Below, in pieces: positions 41,685 through 52,031 of a stretch of 64,000 nucleotides of DNA. The DNA comes from CAWAPS01 sp963783945. GTDB lineage: Bacteria; Actinomycetota; Acidimicrobiia; Acidimicrobiales; Palsa-688. How positions within the stretch are numbered: position 1 is the first letter of the stretch; the number at the start of each line of letters is the position of its first letter. The notes below the pieces were generated by a model. That model was given only the letters and a program-made list of their open reading frames with translations. It was not told where the DNA came from and searched no databases. The DNA is taken from positions 124,001 to 188,000 of the forward strand of contig CAWAPS010000007.1 of the NCBI GenBank assembly GCA_963783945.1. The letters run 5' to 3'. The position numbers and the translations under genes were made by a program.

Positions 41685-44600
41685 TCACTTCCCGGCTTTC
41701 GACCCGGCGGCCTGACGTGCCAGCAAAGCCTGGAAATCGCTTCGCGAGCGCAGTGGGTCCAGGTCACGATCGTCGGCGAGCAGGTAGCGAGTGCTGGGAG
41801 ACGACAGATAAGCCATCGATCGGGCTTTCTCCAGCCGCTTGACCGCTTCGGAAGCGTGCCTTTCAGCAAGTTCTTCACGCCGTGCCGCGGTTAGGGAGCG
41901 ATCGTTCCGGACAACGAAAGCCAGATAAGCCGCCACAGTCGCCGCCTCGTAAACATTGCTGCCGATTCCGCTTTGCGCAAGGGTCTGCGCTGTCGACTCG
42001 GCCGCCGCATGATCGCCTTGTTGCGCCTGCGCAAAAGCGACATAAGCCAGATTCGCCGTCTCTACCTTGCTGTTGTCGACAAGTGCTTCGCGATAGCGAC
42101 CCAGCAGACTGTATATCTGCGCACGCTCAAGATAGCAGCTTGCGATGCGCTGGTCGACACGCGTCTTGGCAGGCGTCTTGGCCTCATGTTCTTGAATCTC
42201 AGCCGTGAAAGAGTCGCGAAGGGTGGTCAGCCGAGCGGTGTCGCCAAACCAATCTCGAAGATCGCGGAGGAGGTTGCCTAGATAGAAGCTATACTCGATC
42301 GCGCCGGGGTAGCTCTTGCTGAGCTTCAGCTCGATATCGAGCGCCTTCTCCAAGCGAGCCCGCGCCTGAACGGGCTCGTTGCGCTCATGAAACTCGACCG
42401 ATGCCAGACTGTAGGCGATATCCGCCACCAGATGCTGATAGTAGCCATTTGCAGGATGCACGCGCACGAGGTCTTCGGCACAACGGAGTGCTCGTTGCAG
42501 CGTCGTCTCCGCTAGATCCGGCTTCCCCAAGCGTCGATATGCCTCGGCCAGCTCACTGAGCGAATCGGCAAAATAGCAGACGTCATCGGGATTTCCGTCG
42601 TGAGATCGCGCCAGCGGTTCAAAGGCGGCAATCGCCGCTTCCGCCGCGGCGCGATGCTCTTCGGGACGATCCGTGTGAGCGTAAAGCTTGGCCAGAGTCG
42701 AGAGCGTCCGCGCACGGTCGTACTGAACTCTCGGCCGCTGTAAGTAAGTCGGCGGTAATCGATCGTAGACTTCCCGCCCGGCAAGCAGAGCTTCTTCGGC
42801 CTTCGTGAACTCATGAGTCATGTAAACAGCGATCTGCCCCACGCTTCGCAACGATCGGGCCAGGTCATGACGATAGGCAGGCTCTTCGGGATGGGTGCGG
42901 ACAAGATCCTCGTTCAGCGAGCGGCTATGCTCGAATGCCACCACGGCCTGATCAGTCGTCCCGCCGGTTCGTAGACAATCGCCCAGCCACAGATAGCTCT
43001 CGGACAGCTCCTCTTGATAGGCGGCGTTGCCGGGATACTGCGCGTGCAAGCGCTCGAAGATCTCTCTCATCTTCTGGAAGTGTGCCAGCGCTTTCGGTGT
43101 CGACTCAAGGATGGAAGTGACTTGCCCTAGCCGCCCGTGGGCCTTACCCAGCTCGGCCTGGAGATCTGGGTCGTCAGGTTCTTGCTGCACGAAACGCTCG
43201 TAGAAGTCTCGTGCCGTTCGCAGCAGATCCCGGCGCAGCGGCTCGAGGTTCTGCTCCTTGAGCTCCCGTTCTCGCTGACCTGCGTCAAGTAAGTATCAAC
43301 GGCTTCCCGCGCCTGCCGGAAATTGCGCCGGGCGCGGTCGCGCTCGACCTCCATCCGCCGCCGCTGGCGCACGGCCTCCGCCCAGTTCCAGGAGATTCCC
43401 GCCACACCACCGGCGATCGCCAGCGTCAAGGCAAGCAAGAGCCCCGCAACCAGAGGCCGGCGCCGGCACCAGCTCACGCTTCGCTCGAGCCGCCCCACCG
43501 GTCGGGCGAGGATCGGCTCGCCGCGCCGGTAGCGGCGCAGGTCGTCGGCGAGCTCACACGCCCTCTGGTATCGCCGGCCCGGTTCCTTGGCCATCGCCTT
43601 CGAGCAGATCGTTTCCAGATCGCGCGGCACGTTGTCGTTGAGCCGGCGCAGCGCGAGCGGTTCCTCCGAGAGCACCTGCTGAAACACCATGTGGGGCGCG
43701 CCGTGAAACGGCACCGTTCCCGTGAGTGCCTCGTAGAGCGTGACGCCCAGACTGTAGATATCAGACCGGGAATCGAGATCCTTGACCCCGCGGGCTTGCT
43801 CCGGGCTCATGTGCGTGGGCGTGCCGGCAATCCCGCTTTCCTGCGTCAAGCCGCTGGCCTGCTCGGTCGAGCGGGCCAGGCCGAAGTCCGTGATCTTGGC
43901 ACGGCCCGATACGGCGTCGACCAGAATGTTGCTCGGCTTGATATCGCGATGGATCAGCCCCGCCGCGTGCCGCGGTTTCCAGCCCGTCGGCTACCTCGGC
44001 CACAATCGCTGCTGCCCGTTTCGGATTTAGCCGGCCCTCCGATTTGATCAGGGCGCCAAACGTGCCCCCCTGAACGTGCTCCATCACAAGATAAGGCGCA
44101 TCATCCGGCGGATTGATCACCGCGTGCAACGTGACAACATTGTCATGCCGCAGCTTCGCCACCGCCTGGGCTTCATGCACCAGTCGCGCATGCGCCTTTC
44201 GATCGCTCTCCTGCCAGCGCAACACCTTGAGCGCCACCACCCGGCCCAGCAGCTCGTCATATGGCGCAGAACAACGCCCATCCCGCCGCGGCCGATTTCC
44301 TCCAGGATGCGATATTGACCGAGCATGCGACCGGCGTGCCAGTGACTTTCCCGCCTTCCTATGTTTTCATGCAACGGCCGATCGCCATCTGCCGAGCCGA
44401 GCTCGGTCAGGAGCTGCTTGAGCACCGAGTCTTCGGCCATTTCGGTCGGCAGCGCCACCGCGCGTTCCACCCAGCGTTTGAGCTCTGGTTTGTCCGACCG
44501 TTGATCGAGGGCCAACCGGCAAACCGAGCACACCGAAACGTGGGCCTCGACCGCCGCGGCGTCCGGAGAAGAACCGCAAAGGAACCGTTCGATCGCTTCC

Positions 44601-45238
44601 ACGGAAAGACAGGTCATGGTTTCGTACTGCGCCAGTGGGAAGTCTTCCGCCAGAGTCAGCACCTCTTCTTCGAGCCGCTTCAACACTTTGGACTTGGCCA
44701 CGTAGACGGCTTCGAGCGACACGCCCAGAGCAGAGGCCGTCTCCGCCGCGGTCCGATTCTCCAGCCACACGCTGGCGAACGCGTTCCACGTTGCGGGCCC
44801 GAACATAGGCCGAGCTTTTTCAAGTGCGGCCCGCAAAATCTCCGCATTGAACTCGGCACTCCAAACGGGATCTGCCTCGATGACTCTCGGGTCGTGAAGG
44901 GCTTCGAGCGTATTGCTGCCTCCACCGCCAGAGGTGCCCAGGTTTCTCTTTGTCAAATGACGGTTCACCTTGCGTCGCGTGATGGTGCCCAGCCAGTCGC
45001 GAAAGCGGCCGCGCTCGGGAGCATAGCGGAACGATCGCATTGACCGCGCCACCTGGGCCATCACTTCCTGAGTCACATCCGCGGCGTCCGCGTCTTGCAG
45101 CCCGCGCAGCCGGCAATATCTCAGCACCGGCGGCGTGTACAACTCGACGAACGCGCGCCAGGACACCGCGTCCTGCGGATCGCGAATGCCTACCAGCAAA
45201 CTCGGCCGCGTGTGCAACGAGGAGGCGTCGTTGTCCAT
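41685..45238 (-). CDS. Sigma factor, zinc finger and Ser/Thr kinase with TPRs in one frame, frameshifted
   Basis: From MDNDASSLHT at 45238 comes an ECF sigma factor (region 2 around LRGLQDADAADVTQEVMAQV; region 4 around SALGVSLEAVYVAKSKVLKR). It continues without a stop into MTCLSVEAIERFLCG and an H-x3-C-x2-C zinc finger (AHVSVCSVC). Next come the kinase (EIGRGGMGVV; HRDIKPSNILV; DFGLAR; GTPTHMSPEQA), a membrane helix near 43400 (LVAGLLLALTLAIAGG) and at least eight TPR-like repeats to 41685. Frame changes near 44255, 43975 and 43270 are probable indels. Such kinases usually follow a separate sigma gene with overlapping ATGA, so the fusion may be real or an indel that removed the sigma stop. 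Cytoplasmic kinase with an extracytoplasmic TPR domain is the likely topology. Confidence 0.8.
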
Positions 45239-45469
45239 GAGTATATAGCGTGCCCCTAAACAAACCTTTCCAGATTCTCCGACAAAGACGGCCAAGTCGC
45301 AAATATTTCCCGCGGCGAACCTGCCCATGTACGGTCTGTGCGTGGTTTTTTGCTCGAAACCATCTTGCGTTGAGGCTCAGAACTCAGCGCGTTACGGCAA
45401 CGGCGGCTCGAGTATAGCGGGCACTGCGGATCAGATTGGATGAATCAAGCGCAGACTCAAGTCGGCGGT

Positions 45470-45630
45470 TCTCCTCGATCGGCTGCCGCCGGATGCACGG
45501 CGAACTCTTCGCGGGCCACTGCATCACCTGCCATGACCCCGTCGCGAACAAAGGCGGCCTCAACCTCCTCGATCTCGCGTGGCAACCCGCCGACCCGGAG
45601 ACGTTCAATCGGTGGGTCAAGGTCTCTGGT
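45470..45630 (+). pseudogene. Fragment of a planctomycete cytochrome-like (PSCyt1) protein
   Basis: About 50 codons read ELFAGHCITCHDPVANKGGL then NLLDLAWQPADPETFNRWVK. The C-x2-CH haem motif and following pattern match the N-terminal cytochrome-like domain of large planctomycete DUF1553/DUF1549 proteins. The frame then runs into unrelated sequence, so only the domain start remains. Confidence 0.65.
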
Positions 45631-45850
45631 CGGCGAAAACGTGGGTGGCACGCAGACGAACGATCTGGTCGATCCCACCGGTTCGGGCAACGTAGTCGCT
45701 GCCTACAACGGCAGTGGCCGGGCAAGCCACAGTGCAGGTCGTCCCCCCTGCTCCGCTGGTCACCGTGGATTCGTTGCGGTTGGAAAAGATCCGGGTCGGG
45801 AAAGGGAAGAAGGCAAGGAAAGAGACAGTACCGGTTCTTCAGTCAAATTG
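45625..45850 (+). pseudogene. C-terminal fragment of a giant secreted protein
   Basis: In two overlapping frames, SLVGENVGGTQTNDLVDPTG and then ATVQVVPPAPLVTVDSLRLE and IRVGKGKKARKETVPVLQ. The latter resembles the lead into the last domain of planctomycete LE-x-R proteins, comparable to the lysine-rich region before the end of the gene at 23532. It is joined directly to the cytochrome fragment. The following 220 bases (to about 46070) show no recognisable frame. Confidence 0.5.
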
Positions 45851-46067
45851 CAGTTGGCGGCGTCGCCTTGCGCGGACAGGAGCGGAGTCCACCGGCGCTT
45901 CGCGTGTGATCGAAACTCTGCGGGCTCGTCGGGCGCTTCGCGAAATCACGCGGCCATTTGCGCAATCGGTGGGGGCGACACGAGATTGAAGTTCTGGGTG
46001 TGCGTCGCTCTCCAAAGTCGGCACCGCAGGCATCGGCCGCAAACCACAGCGCCCCGTCCGCGCACGT

Positions 46068-46352
46068 TCACGAGGTACTAACGGCCCGCCTCGTTCTCAA
46101 CGTCAAGAGGCACCCGGCCCCGGTCAGACTACCGACGCCAATCACGCAGTAGACGATACGGATGGCCACGAAGTCCGCCGGCTCAAACGTCGCCAGAAAC
46201 CCAAAGACGCAGAACGCGGTGACGGCGAGCAGAAAAACGGCTCCGACCACGCGACAATGCCCCGGCGCCTGCGGCCCGCGTGTCACTGCGGCGACCAGGC
46301 CGACGGCCAGCACGAACGCGAATATGCCAACACCGAACGTGATGGGATCCAT
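46068..46352 (-). CDS. Small integral membrane protein, three helices
   Basis: Ninety-four residues with three hydrophobic segments: ITFGVGIFAFVLAVGLVAAV, CRVVGAVFLLAVTAFCVFGF and AIRIVYCVIGVGSLTGAGCL. The pattern and length suit a real small membrane protein. Not assigned to a family; no function proposed. It converges with the remnants on its left. Confidence 0.5.
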   Translation of the reverse strand: MDPITFGVGIFAFVLAVGLVAAVTRGPQAPGHCRVVGAVFLLAVTAFCVFGFLATFEPADFVAIRIVYCVIGVGSLTGAGCLLTLRTRRAVSTS

Positions 46353-46514
46353 GGCCTTACTCCAAATGGCACCTGACCGGACGTCTCCGCGCCCTCGTCC
46401 TTATGAACATTCGCCCTCTCGCTGTGCCACCGAAGCTCAAAAACTCTGTAAAATCACTTTCTCAAGAGCTATCCTCAAGACAACGTTGGTCCAGGAACAC
46501 CCAGAGCTTGCGCC

Positions 46515-46908
46515 ATGCGATTACCCTTCCACAGAAAGTTCGATGAGGTTTTCCGTAGCGATCGATCGACGTGGCTCAAGGCTGTCTGCGGGGTTGTCGT
46601 CGCGGCCTACATCACAGGAATGGTATTCCTCCGGCAAGGAAAGGCCGCAGATCGCACGGCGCACTGGAAACTGGGGATCATCGGGGTCGTGTTCGCCGCG
46701 GTTGCGGGCGGACTGATCGCATTGCTGCTCCAGATGAAAGATCGCGTCAAACAAAAGATCGCTAAGGGCGAACGAATCAATTTGTTCGCGCGCTGCCTAC
46801 CTCGGCATGGGCATCTGGTCGCTGCTCCTGTGGTGCCCGACCATGTTCTTCCTCGGCATCGCGACGATCTGTTCCATCGCTGTCGTTCAGAGCATGTTGA
46901 AACACTGA
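46515..46908 (+). CDS. Small integral membrane protein, frameshifted
   Basis: About 130 residues with four predicted membrane helices: AVCGVVVAAYITGMVFL, LGIIGVVFAAVAGGLIALLL, then, after a frame change near 46790, GMGIWSLLLWCPTMFFLGIA continuing into TICSIAVVQSM, ending LKH at 46908. The first frame alone continues to 47000 with hydrophilic nonsense, so the shift is probably an indel. Function unknown. Confidence 0.5.
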
Positions 46909-47015
46909 GTGATCAAGCGCTGTCCACGATCACGTCCATCGTTGGCAGGCTCTCGCCTTTCAGGGACCAAAGCCAGCTCGCAACGAGATTCACGAGATGA
47001 GGCCGGTTAGCATCA

Positions 47016-47760
47016 TCACGTCTCGTCTTCGATTCCGGCGAAGAGCTTCCGGATTCTGCCGGCGGGGTCCTGAAGGAAGGCCCTGGTCACTGCGTAATGC
47101 TCAGTGTCTTCGTATCGCGTTCGGTGAATTCCCGCCTGATCGAGGAGAAAGATGGTCGAGGCTCGGGTAGGCAAGCAGGATCGGCGAATGTGTTGAAACG
47201 ATGAGCTGGCTGCCACCCTGCACGAGCTGGTGAATGCGAACCAGAAGAGCAAGCTGGCGTTGCGGAGAAAGGGCGGCTTCTGGCTCGTCGAGAACGAAGA
47301 GGCCGCCGTCGCGGAACTTGTTGACAGCAACCCAAAGGAACGCCTCCCCGTGGGACATCTCGTGAAGCTCGGCCCAGCCGTACACTCGATACTGCTCGGC
47401 TTCGGTCGACACGTTGAACATCGTTTCCGCGCGCAGGAAGAAGCCAGACTTCTCGTGACGGGCACCGCGCGCAAGGCGGACGCAATTCTGCAGAGGGGAT
47501 TCGCTCGGCCTGTGCGCTGAGCTGAAATTCTTCGTCCCACCCTCCGCATTAAAACCGGCCAGGATGGCTATCGCCTCGATGAGAGTCGACTTCCCCGACC
47601 CGTTCTCACCGACGAGGAAGGTAACCGCAGGGCCAAACTCCAACTGCTCAAGCTGAGCGATCGCCGGAATGTTGAACGGGTACACCTTCCAATCCGGAAC
47701 CCTGTCACGCACCAGCTCCAGGTAGCGAAGGAAGGGTTCCGCTGTCACGTCGCTCCTCAT
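47016..47760 (-). CDS. AAA-family ATPase (ABC/SMC-like), one frameshift
   Basis: Stand-alone ATPase of the AAA_21-like class found near defence and toxin genes. The preferred start at 47760 (MRSDVTAEPFLRYLEL) matches the family; the frame extends to 47817 but overlaps a toxin remnant. Walker A is GENGSGKST at residues 51-59, the signature segment is LHEMSHGEAFLWV, Walker B is GLFVLDEPEAALSPQRQ, and the switch histidine is in IVSTHSPILLAYP. The frame changes near 47170, after which TIFLLDQAGIHRTRYEDTEH completes a normal C-terminus ending at 47016. About 248 residues. The cellular role is not defined; a companion nuclease is not present. Confidence 0.85.
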
Positions 47761-47777
47761 CTGCCCAACGGCCAATT

Positions 47778-47975
47778 TCAGCGGCCCGCGGAGCGGGTCA
47801 CGCGCTTCCGAATCCAAAGCCCGAATGTCAAGAAACGGTCCTCGTCTTCGGAGTAGTCGGGATCGGAATATGTGATGGCCAGCGGATCGCCGAAGACCGT
47901 CGCAGCCTCCGCGAAGCCGACCCCATGCTTAACGACATTGGCCTTGGCTTTTTCGGGATCTCACTCGATCTCCAT
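47778..47975 (-). pseudogene. brnT: BrnT-type toxin remnant
   Basis: The frame from 47975 reads MEIE-stop-DPEKAKANVVKHGVGF, AEAATVFGDPLAITYSDPDY, SEDEDRFLTFGL. This is the N-terminal two thirds of a BrnT ribonuclease toxin, normally starting with an EWDP segment. The tryptophan codon is now TGA, and after FGL the sequence diverges and stops at 47778, so the C-terminal basic part is missing. No BrnA antitoxin is visible. The fragment overlaps the upstream extension of the ATPase frame. Confidence 0.75.
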
Positions 47976-48292
47976 TGGATCAGCGTAGCCTAATCCGATC
48001 GGCCGGGCAATGCCGGCTCTCGGCCTCGGCCTCAGTCGTGTCTCGAAGGAATACAAACACCGATCGCACCGGCGCCTCCTGAGCCGCTCGTGGCCGAGAA
48101 TCTCTCAATCCTTCTTGCCTTCGCGGTCCGTCTAAGCTTTGATGAACAGCATCAACCGCGCATCCGCGACATCATAAGCCGGCCGCGGGCGAGCTTGCCA
48201 GGAGATCGTTGCTCTTACGAAAGGTCGCGCAGATGGCCGACGGGGCGGAAGCTGCTCCCATCGCACCGCCGCATGTCGGAGAGCCGGGAGAC
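47976..48292. other. Intergenic region, nothing recognised
   Basis: Divergent space between the BrnT remnant and the monooxygenase start. Frames here are short and show no family motif. The monooxygenase promoter must lie here or in the last 100 bases, but no clear elements stand out. Confidence 0.4.
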
Positions 48293-49894
48293 ATGGAATT
48301 CTTCGACGTGCTCATCGTGGCGCAGGGCTTTCTGGAATCTGTTCGGCCTATCACCTCCAGACGAAATGTCCGGCCAAAACCTACGCAATTCTCGACAGCC
48401 GAAGCGCGATCGGCGGAACCTGGGACTTATTCCGCTATCCGGGGGTTCGTTCCGATTCCGAAATGCACACGCTCGGCTATAAGTTTCGTCCCTGGCGACA
48501 GAAAGGCCATCGCCGACGGTTCCAGCATCCGCGAATACATCGCGGAAACGGCCAAGGTCTATGGCATCGACCAGAAGATCCGTTTCGGGCATCAGGTCAC
48601 CCAAGCGTCATGGTCGTCGCGTGATGCAAGCTGGACCGTTGACGCGACGGACCCCGAAGGGAAGGCCGTCCAGTTCGCCTGCAAGTTCCTTTGCATGTGC
48701 AGCGGCTACTATGACTACGCCGAGGGTTATATGCCCGGCTGGCCGGGCATGGAGCGGTTCCGGGGCCACGTCGTGCACCCGCAGAGCTGGCCCGAGGATC
48801 TCGACTTTGAAGGCAAGCGAATTGTCGTGATCGGCAGCGGCGCGACCGCGGTGACGCTCGTGCCCGCACTGGCCCAGGCCGCCGCACACGTCACCATGCT
48901 GCAGCGCTCGCCGACTTACATCGTCGCACGCCCATCGGACGATCGGGCTGCCGACTTGCTCCGCCGATTGCTGCCGGAACGGCTCGCACTCCGGCTCGTC
49001 CGCTGGAAGAACGTGCTCCTGGGGATGTACTTTTATAACCTCGCGCGGCGGAAGCCCGAGCAGGTCAAACAAGAGATCCTGCGCCTCGTGCGCGAACAAC
49101 TCGGCCCCGATTACGATGTCGAAAAGCACTTCTCGCCCCGTTACAACCCGTGGGACCAGCGCGTTTGCCTGGTTCCCGACGGCGACTTGTTTGTCGCCAT
49201 CCGGGCGGGCAAGGTGTCGGTCGTCACGGACGAAATCGAGACGTTTACCGAAGAAGGAATTTGGCTCAAGTCAAGCGAACTTCTGCCAGCGGATATCATC
49301 GTCACGGCCACAGGCCTCAAGCTGAAGCGTCTTGGCGGAATCGAGATTTCGCTCGACGGCACTCCGATCGATCTGACGGCAAGGATCAGCTACAAAGGAA
49401 TGATGATTCGCGGCGTCCCGAACTTCTCGTTCACCCTGGGATACAGCAACGCGTCGTGGACGCTCAAGTGCAACCTCGTGGCCGAGTATGTCTGCCGGCT
49501 TCTCAAGCACATGAGTGCGCACGGTTATGATTGCGCCACACCGGTTGGAATTGAGCCAGCCATCGTGGAGAAGCCGGCGATCAACCTGAATTCCGGCTAC
49601 ATCCGCAGGGGAATCGAGCTTCTTCCAAAGCAGGGGTCGAAAAAACCGTGGAAGTTTCATCAGAACTACGCCCTGGATATGCTCGACCTCCGGTTCAGCG
49701 GCCTGGACGACGGCACGATGCAATTCAGTCGTCTTCCGAACGCTAAACCCGGCGGTCGGCTCCTGAGGACGGCAATCCACAAGCCAGCGGTGCCGGGGAC
49801 CGAGCCAGCCGCTCGGCACGACACTGCAACAGCGGGGTTCCATCGATCGGGCGATCTCGGCCCTGGCACAAATCCAGCCGCGGAAGCACAATAG
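48293..49894 (+). CDS. Flavin-containing Baeyer-Villiger-type monooxygenase, two frameshifts
   Basis: FAD/NADPH monooxygenase. The start at 48293 gives MEFFDVLIV, continuing after a frame change near 48322 as AGLSGICSAYHLQ, the first Rossmann glycine motif, then AIGGTWDLFRYPGVRSDSEM, the typical FAD and substrate segment. A second frame change near 48500 returns to the long frame. The class fingerprint F-x-G-x3-H-x3-W-P is present as FRGHVVHPQSWPE, followed by the NADPH-binding motif VVIGSGATAVTLVPAL. About 534 residues when repaired. The next gene, an amine oxidase, begins within 65 bases on the same strand. Substrate unknown; ketones or N/S-oxidation are possible. Confidence 0.87.
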   Translation: MEFFDVLIVAQGFLESVRPITSRRNVRPKPTQFSTAEARSAEPGTYSAIRGFVPIPKCTRSAISFVPGDRKAIADGSSIREYIAETAKVYGIDQKIRFGHQVTQASWSSRDASWTVDATDPEGKAVQFACKFLCMCSGYYDYAEGYMPGWPGMERFRGHVVHPQSWPEDLDFEGKRIVVIGSGATAVTLVPALAQAAAHVTMLQRSPTYIVARPSDDRAADLLRRLLPERLALRLVRWKNVLLGMYFYNLARRKPEQVKQEILRLVREQLGPDYDVEKHFSPRYNPWDQRVCLVPDGDLFVAIRAGKVSVVTDEIETFTEEGIWLKSSELLPADIIVTATGLKLKRLGGIEISLDGTPIDLTARISYKGMMIRGVPNFSFTLGYSNASWTLKCNLVAEYVCRLLKHMSAHGYDCATPVGIEPAIVEKPAINLNSGYIRRGIELLPKQGSKKPWKFHQNYALDMLDLRFSGLDDGTMQFSRLPNAKPGGRLLRTAIHKPAVPGTEPAARHDTATAGFHRSGDLGPGTNPAAEAQ

Positions 49895-49956
49895 CCATGA
49901 GAGGCCAGCTTGCTCCACTCGCCGGCAATCGCCGGCGTACAAGTCTGGGGAGGATA

Positions 49957-52008
49957 ATGACCGTGCCGACGAGACGACCGAAGGTCCGATTCGCGATCGA
50001 GGGAATGCTGCTGGCCGTGGTGAGCCTCACGCTCGCGCCGGGGCGATCACCCGCGCAGGCCCCGCCACAGGAACCTCGGCCGTCCGCGCCCTCGGAAAAA
50101 AAGGCGCTCGCCAAGCAGGGAAGTTCGCCCGAATCGCAGATGCGGCACCCGCTCGACCCGCTCGAGCCCGATGAGATCCGGCTCGCCGTCGACATCGTCC
50201 GCCGCGAGAAGAAGCTTGCGGACAGCGTTCGTTTTGTCACCGTCACGCTCAACGAGCCCGCCAAGGCGGCCGTTCTTCATCCCGAGGCGGGCGGCTTCAT
50301 TCCCCGCGAGGCCTTCATGGTCTTGCTCGACAATGGCACCGGGCGGGGATACGAGGCTGTGGTGAATTTCGCCAAGCAGTCGGTCACGCGGTTCGACGCG
50401 CTTCCGCCGGGCGTGCAGCCGTCGATCACGCTCGACGAGTTTGTGGAATGCGAAGAGGCTGCCCGCAAATCGCCTGCGTTTCTGGAAGCACTCAAGAAGC
50501 GCGGAATCACCGACTCAAGCCTCGTCATGATCGATGCCTGGTCGGCAGGCCATTACGGAAACGAGCCGCTCGAGGACCTGGGCAAAAGGCTCGTTCGCTC
50601 ACTCTCCTGGGTTCGGTCAGACCCGATGGATAACGGCTATGCCCGTCCGATCGAGGGGCTGGTCACGATCATTGACTTGAACCGGAAGGAAGTCGTCCGG
50701 GTTGAGGACTTTGGTGTCGTTCCCCTGCCTCCCAAGGCCGGAAACTGGGTCCGCACGGCGTTTCCCAAACCGCGGGCCGGCTTGAAGCCGCTCGACGTGA
50801 CGCAATCCCAGGGGCCGAGCTTCACTGTGGCCGGCCACGAAGTGCGCTGGCAGAAGTGGACTCTGCGCGTCGGATTCAATCCCCGCGAGGGCCTGGTGCT
50901 CCACACGGTCGCGTACGACAACCGCCCGATCATGTACCGCGGGTCGATCGCCGAGATGATCGTGCCCTATGCCGATCCCCGAGAATCGTCGTACCGCAAG
51001 AACGCGTTCGACCTGGGGGAATATGGCGTCGGCATGATGGCGAACTCGCTCGCGCTGGGATGCGACTGCCTGGGAACGATCCAGTACTTCGACGGACATA
51101 TGGCAGATGGCAAGGGGCGAGTCGTCACGATCAAGAATGCCGTTTGCTTGCACGAAGAAGATTTCGGTATCCTCTGGAAGCACACGGACTGGCGCACCGG
51201 CCAGTCCGAAGCTCGCCGCGCCCGGCGGCTGGCCGTCTCCATGATCGCCACCGTGGGTAACTACGACTACGGCTTCTACTGGTATTTCTATCAGGACGGC
51301 ACGATCCAACTGGAGGTCAAGCTCACCGGCATCATGAACACCATGACGCTCAAGCCCGGCGAGTCGCCTCGCTACGGAACCGAGGTCGCGCCGCGACTCT
51401 TGGCTCCCAACCATCAACACTTCTTTGGTGCGCGCCTCGACCTGGATATCGACGGCGAGAAAAACACGGCCCTCGAGGTGAATACCGTAAGCGTTCCTGC
51501 CGGCTCGGAAAACCCGCACGGCAATGCGTTCTACGCGCAGGCCACCCCATTGCGCACCGAGGTCGCCGCCCAGCGCAACACGAATCCGCCTTCGTCGCGC
51601 TTCTGGCGCATCGTGAACGAATCGCGAAAGAACGAGCTGAACGGACCGGTCGCCTATCGCTTCGTTCCGGGAGAGAATGTTCTGCCGTTCGCGCAGCCGG
51701 ACGCGGCGATCCTTGCCCGCGCGGGCTTCTTGACCCGGAACCTGTGGGTCACACCCTATGAACCCGGCGAACGCTACCCGGCGGGCGATTATCCCAACCA
51801 GAACCCCGGCGGCGACGGCCTCCCGCGCTGGACAAAACGCGACCGCAACGTGGCCGGCACGGACGTGGTCCTCTGGTACACGTTCGGCCAGACGCACATT
51901 CCGCGCATCGAGGATTGGCCGGTCATGCCGGTCAGCTCGGTCGGCTTTCTCCTTCGGCCCGACGGATTCTTCAGCGCCAACCCCGCACTCGATCTTCCTC
52001 CCCCGTAA
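49957..52008 (+). CDS. Copper-containing primary amine oxidase
   Basis: Oxidises primary amines to aldehydes with release of ammonia and hydrogen peroxide, using copper and a topaquinone made from tyrosine. The topaquinone precursor is in VGNYDYGFYWYF (N-Y-D consensus; Tyr about residue 436). Copper ligands are the HQH pair in PNHQHFFGARLDLD and the distal histidine in GQTHIPRIEDWPVMP. The start at 49957 (MTVPTRRPKVRF) opens a signal-like helix (AIEGMLLAVVSLTLAPG); an in-frame start at 49897 is also possible. The gene is intact over 2 kb. It lies directly after the monooxygenase gene, so both may act on amine-derived products (inference). Confidence 0.93.
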   Translation: MTVPTRRPKVRFAIEGMLLAVVSLTLAPGRSPAQAPPQEPRPSAPSEKKALAKQGSSPESQMRHPLDPLEPDEIRLAVDIVRREKKLADSVRFVTVTLNEPAKAAVLHPEAGGFIPREAFMVLLDNGTGRGYEAVVNFAKQSVTRFDALPPGVQPSITLDEFVECEEAARKSPAFLEALKKRGITDSSLVMIDAWSAGHYGNEPLEDLGKRLVRSLSWVRSDPMDNGYARPIEGLVTIIDLNRKEVVRVEDFGVVPLPPKAGNWVRTAFPKPRAGLKPLDVTQSQGPSFTVAGHEVRWQKWTLRVGFNPREGLVLHTVAYDNRPIMYRGSIAEMIVPYADPRESSYRKNAFDLGEYGVGMMANSLALGCDCLGTIQYFDGHMADGKGRVVTIKNAVCLHEEDFGILWKHTDWRTGQSEARRARRLAVSMIATVGNYDYGFYWYFYQDGTIQLEVKLTGIMNTMTLKPGESPRYGTEVAPRLLAPNHQHFFGARLDLDIDGEKNTALEVNTVSVPAGSENPHGNAFYAQATPLRTEVAAQRNTNPPSSRFWRIVNESRKNELNGPVAYRFVPGENVLPFAQPDAAILARAGFLTRNLWVTPYEPGERYPAGDYPNQNPGGDGLPRWTKRDRNVAGTDVVLWYTFGQTHIPRIEDWPVMPVSSVGFLLRPDGFFSANPALDLPPP

Positions 52009-52031
52009 ATCTGAGAACCGAGAGCAAGCAT

